Shown here: in pieces, positions 16,428 through 21,740 of the stretch
Layout: every line of letters starts with the position of its first letter
Numbering within the stretch: position 1 is the first letter of the stretch
Origin: JBOGJI01 sp050747865
GTDB taxonomy: Bacteria > Acidobacteriota > Thermoanaerobaculia > Multivoradales > JAHEKO01
DNA: 21,740 nucleotides
Assembly: GCA_050747865.1 (NCBI GenBank)
Contig: JBOGJI010000094.1
Coordinates: 1-21,740 of the forward strand
Direction of reading: 5' to 3'
Notes under the pieces: generated by a model
The model's database searches: none
The model's input: only the letters and a program-made list of their open reading frames with translations
What the model was told of the DNA's origin: nothing
Program-made: the position numbers and the translations under genes

Positions 16428-16999
16428 CGAGCCCGCCGCGCCCTTCCGACGCGGGGGGACTGCTCCTCGCGCTCGAGCACAGCCACGAGCTGGGCGAGCG
16501 CCTGCGCGTCGGCGACAGCCTGGCGGTGCAGGGCGTCTGCCTGACCGTGCTGACGAGCCGTGACGGGCTCACCCGCGTCGAGCTCGGCCTGGAGACCCTG
16601 CGGCGCACGCTGCTCGGCGGGCTGTCGCGGGATGATCGGGTCAATCTCGAGCCCGCGCTGCGGGTCGGCGACCCGCTGGGCGGCCACTGGGTGCAGGGAC
16701 ACGTCGACGGCACGCTGACGGTGCTGTCGGTGGAAGCCGAGGGCGGCCACCGGGTGATGAGCCTGGCCCTGCCGCGCGGACTGGCCCCTTATGTGGTGGA
16801 GAAGGGGTCGGTGACGCTCGATGGGGTCAGCCTGACGGTGGCCGGCCTGGGAGACGAGAGCTTCTCCGTCGCCCTCCTGCCGCACACCCTGGAGGCCACG
16901 ACTCTGGGCCGCCTGCAGCCTGAGAACCAGGTCCACGTCGAAGTCGACATCCTGGCCAAATACGTCGAACGGTCGCTGGCGGCGCGGGGAACGCCGTGA
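16391..16999 (+). CDS. ribE: Riboflavin synthase, alpha subunit
   Basis: This 202-residue enzyme dismutates two lumazine molecules to riboflavin. It starts with the hallmark MFTGIV and has two lumazine-binding barrels. The first contains GDSLAVQGVCLTV; the second has GGHWVQGHVDG and KGSVTLDGVSLTV. Start and length are typical. The first 37 bp overlap the 3' end of ribD in another frame. The lumazine synthase and ribBA genes that often follow are absent; an unrecognised gene follows instead, overlapped by GTGA. Confidence 0.96.
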   Translation: MFTGIVVELGRVASPPRPSDAGGLLLALEHSHELGERLRVGDSLAVQGVCLTVLTSRDGLTRVELGLETLRRTLLGGLSRDDRVNLEPALRVGDPLGGHWVQGHVDGTLTVLSVEAEGGHRVMSLALPRGLAPYVVEKGSVTLDGVSLTVAGLGDESFSVALLPHTLEATTLGRLQPENQVHVEVDILAKYVERSLAARGTP

Positions 17000-17997
17000 A
17001 GGCGGCCGGCCTGCGCAGCGAACGGACCGCTCCCTTGCGGCTCAGGGAGACGCTGCCGGATCCCGCGCGCCTGTGGATCCGCTGGACGCCGGCGCGCTGG
17101 CCGGCTCCGTCAACGCGATGGATCGATGTGGCGCAGAACCGCCTCGTGGACGCGGAGGCGCCGGCGTCCGCCGAGGCGATCGAACCCCTGCTTCCCGCGC
17201 CGCCGGCGTATGACGACGTGGTCGGCCTGCCGCCGACGGCGGTCGCATGGCGAGCCCGGCGCGACGCCCTGGTCGACGGCCTCGTGTCCGCGGGGGCCCC
17301 CATCGTGGCACAGCGCCTGCCGGGTGAGGCGAAGGGAGCCGAGAGTCTGAGTCTCTACGACCTCACGGAGCCGCTGCTCGCCGGGGACGCCGAGGCCCTG
17401 GCCGACGTGCCGGCCGGCGCCTGGGCGCTGTGGCCCCTGATCCCGGGGAGGACGGACACGGCGGAGCTGATCGGGCCTGGCCTGCAAGTGCTGGCGACCG
17501 CCGGCGTCCAGGGCGTGCTGTCCGCGGTCGTCGAGCTCGCGCCTCGCCAGCGGCGGCTGCTTGCCGAAGAGGGCGACGAGGAGGCTTTCGCCGCGCTGTT
17601 CCACGGACAAGCGGCCGACGAGCGAGACTTCCACCAAAGGGTCGTCACGCACGGCTTGGGCGTCTTCCCGCCGCGCCCTTTGCCGGCCGCTCCCGGCGTC
17701 GCCGGCAACCGGCGGCTGGCCGCTCTGCTCTTCCGCATCGGCGATCTGAGCCGGCGTCTGCGCCGACCGGTTGGGCGCAGCGAGATTCTGTGGGCGGCGG
17801 CGCGCAACATCGATCGATGCGAGCACGACCTGGAGAGACTCGCTCGCGAGGGTGACCTCGGCATCGTGATCTGGCTCGACGCCGAGACCCGCGAGATCCT
17901 GGAGGCGTTCGCACGCGACGGACGATCGCCGATCCTCGAGGATCTGGAGCGTGAGTACCTGTCGGCTGACCGGCCCGGCGCGCGAGGGGGCCGATGA
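16996..17997 (+). CDS. Protein of unknown function, coupled to ribE and to an aminotransferase-fold gene
   Basis: This is a 333-residue protein that I do not recognise. The GTG start at 16996 overlaps the ribE stop (GTGA), and its stop overlaps the next start (ATGA). It is soluble-looking, without signal peptide or membrane helices. The N-terminal half is Pro/Ala-rich with tryptophans (LWIRWTPARWP, AWALWPLIPG). The middle has LQVLATAGVQGVLSAVVELAPRQR, given here as ATAGVQGVLSAVVELAP, and an FHGQAADERDFHQRVV segment with two His. The C-terminus is helical (RLAALLFRIGDLSRRLRRP, IDRCEHDLERLAREGDLG, EILEAFARDG). No nucleotide-binding or metal-cluster motif is obvious. The tight coupling on both sides suggests it works with the following protein. 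Confidence 0.8.
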   Translation: MKAAGLRSERTAPLRLRETLPDPARLWIRWTPARWPAPSTRWIDVAQNRLVDAEAPASAEAIEPLLPAPPAYDDVVGLPPTAVAWRARRDALVDGLVSAGAPIVAQRLPGEAKGAESLSLYDLTEPLLAGDAEALADVPAGAWALWPLIPGRTDTAELIGPGLQVLATAGVQGVLSAVVELAPRQRRLLAEEGDEEAFAALFHGQAADERDFHQRVVTHGLGVFPPRPLPAAPGVAGNRRLAALLFRIGDLSRRLRRPVGRSEILWAAARNIDRCEHDLERLAREGDLGIVIWLDAETREILEAFARDGRSPILEDLEREYLSADRPGARGGR

Positions 17998-19145
17998 GCG
18001 TTCAACGGCTCGCATCCATCCCGGGCTTCCACATCGATCGGGTCGCGGCGGCGGCCGGCGACGACCCGGACGTGCTGCGCATGGAGAACCTCGACACCGA
18101 TCTCCAGCCTCCGGCAGCCGCGATCGAGGCGACACGGTCGGCGATCGGCGAAGACGAGGCGAACAGCTGGCTGCCGTTCACCGGCCGTGACGACCTCAAG
18201 CAGGCCGTGGTGGCAACCATCGAGCGTCGCGGCGGACCGCGCTACGACGCCGGTCGGGAGATCGTGATCACCAGCGGGGAGGGCGATGCGATGCTCGACG
18301 CCCTCTTCTGCTTGACCGACCCGGGAGACGAGGTCGTCCTCACCGATCCCACGTACGCCGGCATGCTCAACCGGGTGCGCCTGGTGGGGGCGGTGCCGCG
18401 TCTGGTCCCGCTGCATGTGGAGGACGGCGCATGGCGGCTCGACGTCGATCTCGTGCGCGGCGCGGTGACGAGCCGTACCCGCGTCGTTTTCCTCAACAAC
18501 GCGTCGTTTCCGTCCGGCTGGGTGGCGAGCGACGAGGAGTGGCAGGCGGTCGCCTCGATCTGCGGCGAACGGGACCTGTGGTTGCTCTACTGGGCCGGCT
18601 TCGAAGGCGTCCTGTTCGACGGGCGGCCGATCCGACACCCCGCTGCTCTCCCCGCGATGCGCGATCGAACGGTGACCGTGGGTGCGCCGTCGTTCGAGCA
18701 ACGCATGATCGCCTGGCGCATCGGCTGGGTCGTCGCGCCGGGGGAGCTGGCGAGCGATGTGGCGCGCGTCCAGATCTACAATGGGCTGGTGCCGAGCGGG
18801 TTCTGCCAGATCGGCGCTCGCGCCGCCCTCGACGAGTCCGACGCGGACCTGGCGGCCGTCAACGCGGAGTGGCAGCGCCGCCGGGACGAGACGCTGTGCC
18901 AGCTCACGGGCCTGCCGACGGTGCGGCCGGGCGGAGGGTGGTCGCTGCTCCTCGACGTCGCGGCTCTGGGCCTCGACTGCGAGGAGGCGTCTCGTCGGCT
19001 TCTCGATCACAAGGTCGCGGCCACGCCGATGCGGGGCTGGGGCGACGAGGTGGCGGAGCGCCACGTGCGTTTCGTCTTCAGCAACGAGCCCATGGACAGG
19101 CTGGCACTGCTCGGCGCGCGGGTCCGGGCGGCGCTGCGCCTCTGA
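17994..19145 (+). CDS. Class I/II aminotransferase-fold protein lacking the PLP lysine (predicted pseudoenzyme)
   Basis: This 383-residue protein has the fold-type I aminotransferase layout: an N-terminal WLPFTGRDDLKQAV segment, SGEGDAMLDALFCLTDPGDEV and DPTYAGML. C-terminal R359 in HVRFVFSNEP, the usual carboxylate-binding Arg, is kept. Key cofactor residues are changed when aligned without gaps. The SxSK lysine site reads PSFEQRMIAWRIGWV, with Phe234 in place of Lys. The DEIYE aspartate site reads WAGFE, with Trp200. The NPHNPTG site reads NNASFPSG, with Phe172 in place of Asn. The whole protein has only two lysines (K69, K340), neither near the site. It is therefore unlikely to do PLP transamination and may be a binding or regulatory protein. 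It is coupled by ATGA to the unknown upstream gene and lies 11 bp before the hemW-like gene. Confidence 0.85.
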   Translation: MSVQRLASIPGFHIDRVAAAAGDDPDVLRMENLDTDLQPPAAAIEATRSAIGEDEANSWLPFTGRDDLKQAVVATIERRGGPRYDAGREIVITSGEGDAMLDALFCLTDPGDEVVLTDPTYAGMLNRVRLVGAVPRLVPLHVEDGAWRLDVDLVRGAVTSRTRVVFLNNASFPSGWVASDEEWQAVASICGERDLWLLYWAGFEGVLFDGRPIRHPAALPAMRDRTVTVGAPSFEQRMIAWRIGWVVAPGELASDVARVQIYNGLVPSGFCQIGARAALDESDADLAAVNAEWQRRRDETLCQLTGLPTVRPGGGWSLLLDVAALGLDCEEASRRLLDHKVAATPMRGWGDEVAERHVRFVFSNEPMDRLALLGARVRAALRL

Positions 19146-19156
19146 GGCCGACGAGC

Positions 19157-20314
19157 TTGGCCGCCACGAACCCCCTCCGGGCAGACACCGGCACCGAGCG
19201 TCTGGGGATCTACCTCCACGTACCGTTCTGTCGCACGCGGTGCCGGTATTGCGACTTCTACCGCGTCGGCATGCAGGACGGACGGATGGCAGGCTTCCTC
19301 GCTGCGCTGCACCGGGAGATCGACGGGTGGGGGGAGCTCCACGGGCGCGCCGTGGACACGGTATTCCTGGGCGGCGGCACGCCGTCGCTGCTCACGCCGC
19401 CGCAGCTCGCGGAGGTCCTCGAGCATCTGCGGCAACGCTTCCGGATCGCGGGCGACGCCGAGATCACCGCCGAGTGCAATCCCAGCGACCTGACCCCGGA
19501 GCGGCTGCAGGGCTTTCGCCGCGCGGGAATCAACCGCCTGAGCCTCGGAGTCCAGTCGCTGCAGGACCGCGAGCTCCGCCTCATCGGCAGGCGCCACGAC
19601 GCCCGCGGGGCGGAGCGGGCGGTGCGCGACGCGCGGGTCGCCGGCTTCACCAACCTGAGCCTGGATCTCATCCTCGGGCTCCCCGGCCAGACCCGGGCCG
19701 GCTTCCGCGCCACCGTCGAGCGGGCGATCGCGCTCGCGCCCGAGCACCTGAGCGTCTACATCCTGGAGATCCATGCCGGCCAGGAGGTCGATCTACTGCG
19801 GCGCCGGCGCCCGCGGCTCTTCCCCTCCGAAGACGAGCAGGCGGACCGTTATTTGTGGCTGGTCGAGCGGCTGGCGGCCGCGGGGCTCGAGCGCTACGAG
19901 ATCTCGAACTTCGCGCGACCCAGCCGCGAGAGCCGCCACAACTTGAAGTATTGGCGCTGCCAGCCCTGTCTCGGCCTGGGACCGGCGGCCCATTCCCTGA
20001 TCGGCGGCAGGCGCTTCGCCCATCCGCGCGATCTGACCGCCTACGTCGAGGACCCGGCGCGGGTCGAGCCGGTGCCCAGCGATCCGGCGCAAGAGCGGCT
20101 GTTCCTGGGTCTGCGCCTCGCCGGCGGTCTACCGGTCGAGCGGCTGGCCGGAGATCTCGAGCTCCCGGTGCCGACACTGCTGTCACGCTGCCGCGACCTG
20201 CGGCCGTACGTCGAGATCGACGGCGGCAACGTGCGCCTCACGGCGCGAGGCGCCCTGCTGTCCACCTCGGTCCTCGCGGAGCTGCTCGACACGCGAGCGG
20301 TCGTGCATTCTTAG
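19157..20314 (+). CDS. hemW: HemW-like radical SAM heme chaperone (coproporphyrinogen dehydrogenase-related)
   Basis: This protein has 385 residues from TTG 19157, the only plausible start before the core; GAGG lies 9 nt upstream. The radical SAM cluster motif is C25-x3-C29-x2-C32 in HVPFCRTRCRYCDF. The SAM-binding GGGTP is at 72-76, followed by AECNPSDLTPERL, NRLSLGVQSLQ and LILGLPGQT. The ending HNLKYWRCQPCLGLGPAAHS matches HemW, which inserts or carries heme, more than oxygen-independent HemN. Length also fits HemW. The upstream open frame to 18431 is antisense-free read-through of the aminotransferase gene. It closes the ftsY cluster. Confidence 0.92.
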   Translation: MAATNPLRADTGTERLGIYLHVPFCRTRCRYCDFYRVGMQDGRMAGFLAALHREIDGWGELHGRAVDTVFLGGGTPSLLTPPQLAEVLEHLRQRFRIAGDAEITAECNPSDLTPERLQGFRRAGINRLSLGVQSLQDRELRLIGRRHDARGAERAVRDARVAGFTNLSLDLILGLPGQTRAGFRATVERAIALAPEHLSVYILEIHAGQEVDLLRRRRPRLFPSEDEQADRYLWLVERLAAAGLERYEISNFARPSRESRHNLKYWRCQPCLGLGPAAHSLIGGRRFAHPRDLTAYVEDPARVEPVPSDPAQERLFLGLRLAGGLPVERLAGDLELPVPTLLSRCRDLRPYVEIDGGNVRLTARGALLSTSVLAELLDTRAVVHS

Positions 20315-20467
20315 CCTTGCGAAGAAACGACGATGAGCGTAGTCTCTATTGGTTGGCCGGACCGGGCTGCCGCCGGCCTCGTGGGAAACGCTCCTCGGTG
20401 CCCGTGAGGGAGATTCTCGACGGCGGGCGGACCGAACTGGCATCTTTCATCCGGGAGGAGGTGCCCC
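20315..20467 (+). other. Intergenic region before the secreted peptidase gene
   Basis: This 153-bp gap has no recognised gene or RNA. GGCCGG (20355-20360) can pair with CCGGCC (20373-20378) across a 12-nt loop, without a T tract. A 24-codon frame at 20333-20407 has no ribosome-binding site and is not called. AGGAGGT (20456-20462), a consensus Shine-Dalgarno sequence, lies 5 nt before ATG 20468 and fixes the next start. No convincing -35/-10 pair was found. Confidence 0.6.
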
Positions 20468-21740
20468 ATGATCCGTCGTTGTCTCGTCGCCGTCGCCTGC
20501 GCGCTGGCCGCCACGGGGGGCGGCGCGATCGTCCAGCCCGATCGTGAGAGCCCGCTGCGGCAGAAACACTTCCGGCATTCCGATCTCGACTTCGCCAGTC
20601 ATTTTCGCCCACTGCACGAGCTGCCGGTGACGCTCACGCCCGCCCTGGGCGCCGAGCTGGCGAGCCTGGGAGTCGATCCGGGTCACGCCTATCTCGACCT
20701 GCGCACCGGCCGCTGGGGCTCCTTGATCCTGTCCCGGCCGCTGGTGCCTGGCGGCGGGGTCGGCAACCAGCTGAGCTGGTCCGACCTCGGACGACTGGCG
20801 CCTCGGGACGCCCGCGAGCGCGAGCTGGCGGTGTGGGAGTCGTTTCACGGCTTCCTCGCCTTGAACGCCCCGGCGCTTCGTTTCGACGTCGCGGAGCTGG
20901 CGGCGCCGCGGGTCGCGGCGCCCGGCGAGCGGCTGGTCCAGATCCATGTCGGCCGCACCTACCGGGGTCTGCCCGTGCGCGGGGCCTTCATCAAGGCCAC
21001 CGTCAACAGTGGCAACCTCGTCCTCGTGGGGCAGCGCAACTGGGGCGATCCGGCGCTCGACGCGACGCCGCGGATCTCGGGCGAGGCCGCGCGGGACGTC
21101 CTGGCCGCCCACCTCGGCGGCATCCCGATCGACGCCTTCCGTCAAGAGGCGAGGCTGGAGATCCTGCCCGTCTCTTCACGCCGCGAGGACGACGGGCTGG
21201 TGCCGGGGACGGGTATCGAGCACCGCTTGGTCTGGGTGCTGACGCCGAAGTTCGCCGGCGACCACGGGACCTGGGAGGCCCTGGTGGACGCCCACAGCGG
21301 CGAGCTGCTGACCTTCCAGGACACCAATCAGTACGCCTCGCGCCGGGTCAAGGGAGGCATCTACCCGGTCAGCAATGACGGCGTGCCGCCGGACGGCGTC
21401 GAGCAGCCGGGGTACCCGATGCCGTTCGCGGACCTCGCCCTCGACGGCGAGCCGGTCGGATTCACCGACACCGGGGGCAACGCGGCCGCGTGCAGAGCGG
21501 GGACGCTCGCCACCACGCTCTCCGGGCGCTACACCCGGATGAACGACAACTGCGGCGCGATCACCGAGTCGGCGGCCAGCGGCGACCTCGACCTCGGGGC
21601 CGGGCCGGGCACGGACTGCGAGGTGCCGGCGGGCGACCACTCGCCCGGCGACACCCATGCCTCGCGTACCGGGTTCTACGAGCTGAACCGCCTGGTCGAG
21701 CAGGCGCGCGGGCATCTCCCGGGCAATGCCTGGCTCGATC
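20468..21740 (+). CDS. Secreted FTP-propeptide metallopeptidase (M4/M36-like), 3' end cut by window edge
   Basis: The frame is open from ATG 20468 to the right edge (424 codons visible) without a stop. A perfect AGGAGGT site precedes it. The N-terminus MIRRCLVAVACALAATGGGA is a short Sec signal peptide. Residues about 120-210 look like an FTP/PepSY-type propeptide (LVQIHVGRTYRGLPVRGAF, split here as LVQIHVGRTYRG and LPVRGAF; then NLVLVGQRNWGD). EHRLVWVLTPKF and WEALVDAHSGELLTFQDTN, seen near residues 257-290, are typical of the pro-region of thermolysin- and fungalysin-type proteases. A cysteine-bearing segment (CRAGTLATTLSGRY, MNDNCGAITES) leads into GDTHASRTGFYELNRLVEQA, which resembles the start of an M36 catalytic domain. 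The HExxH motif would lie beyond the window, so the peptidase family is inferred. Confidence 0.8.
   Translation, partial: MIRRCLVAVACALAATGGGAIVQPDRESPLRQKHFRHSDLDFASHFRPLHELPVTLTPALGAELASLGVDPGHAYLDLRTGRWGSLILSRPLVPGGGVGNQLSWSDLGRLAPRDARERELAVWESFHGFLALNAPALRFDVAELAAPRVAAPGERLVQIHVGRTYRGLPVRGAFIKATVNSGNLVLVGQRNWGDPALDATPRISGEAARDVLAAHLGGIPIDAFRQEARLEILPVSSRREDDGLVPGTGIEHRLVWVLTPKFAGDHGTWEALVDAHSGELLTFQDTNQYASRRVKGGIYPVSNDGVPPDGVEQPGYPMPFADLALDGEPVGFTDTGGNAAACRAGTLATTLSGRYTRMNDNCGAITESAASGDLDLGAGPGTDCEVPAGDHSPGDTHASRTGFYELNRLVEQARGHLPGNAWLD

Noticed and set aside
18431..19156. Upstream extension of the hemW-like frame
   Set aside because: It overlaps the aminotransferase-fold gene in another frame and is Arg-rich shadow. 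The HemW family starts close to the TTG at 19157.

Overview
The window is about 21.7 kb of GC-rich, gene-dense bacterial DNA. It carries single-copy housekeeping genes (hisS, aspS, aroB, ftsY, ribD, ribE, a hemW-like gene) and secreted proteins ending in a cysteine-rich SLH-like triplet (blocks such as 'RDQMAVFLLKTLE' and 'PPAC', then a final 'YGP' stop). That combination suggests an Acidobacteriota-type soil or environmental bacterium, possibly near Thermoanaerobaculia. This placement rests on recall of protein style, not on a search.

Layout. (1) Positions 1-2663 (+): the 3' end of one SLH-like surface protein, then a complete exported seven-bladed FG-GAP propeller with the same C-terminal module. 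(2) 2692-4452 (-): a lone GspE/PilB-family secretion/pilus ATPase, divergent over 29 bp from an EamA/DMT permease (4482-5363, +). (3) 5364-7847 (+): an accessory unit. A near-consensus sigma70 promoter has a perfect palindrome as its spacer; a leader with a small ORF and a strong hairpin follows; then an RTX-repeat protein with a C-terminal M91-type (NleD-like) zinc-protease domain; then an exported partner coupled by ATGA overlap. (4) 7844-8952 (-): a GT2 glycosyltransferase and a YbgC-type thioesterase, coupled by ATGA. (5) 9064-13281 (+): hisS-aspS-aroB with overlapping ends. (6) 13282-14330: an orphan promoter and ribosome-binding site facing a Phd/VapC toxin-antitoxin module on the minus strand, which has its own well-formed promoter and candidate operators. 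(7) 14331-20314 (+): a compact run ftsY-ribD-ribE-unknown-aminotransferase fold-hemW. (8) 20468 to the right edge: the N-terminal part of a secreted FTP-propeptide metallopeptidase.

The most unusual points are two. In the ftsY-rib-hemW cluster, an aminotransferase-fold protein has lost the Schiff-base lysine, the pyridine-binding aspartate and the NPxNPTG asparagine; it is translationally coupled to an unrecognised protein. The RTX-M91 protease is coupled to a small exported protein that could be its inhibitor or escort, resembling in layout the serralysin/Inh pair. No CRISPR array, tRNA, rRNA or insertion sequence was recognised, and no stretch longer than 300 bp lacks a gene.
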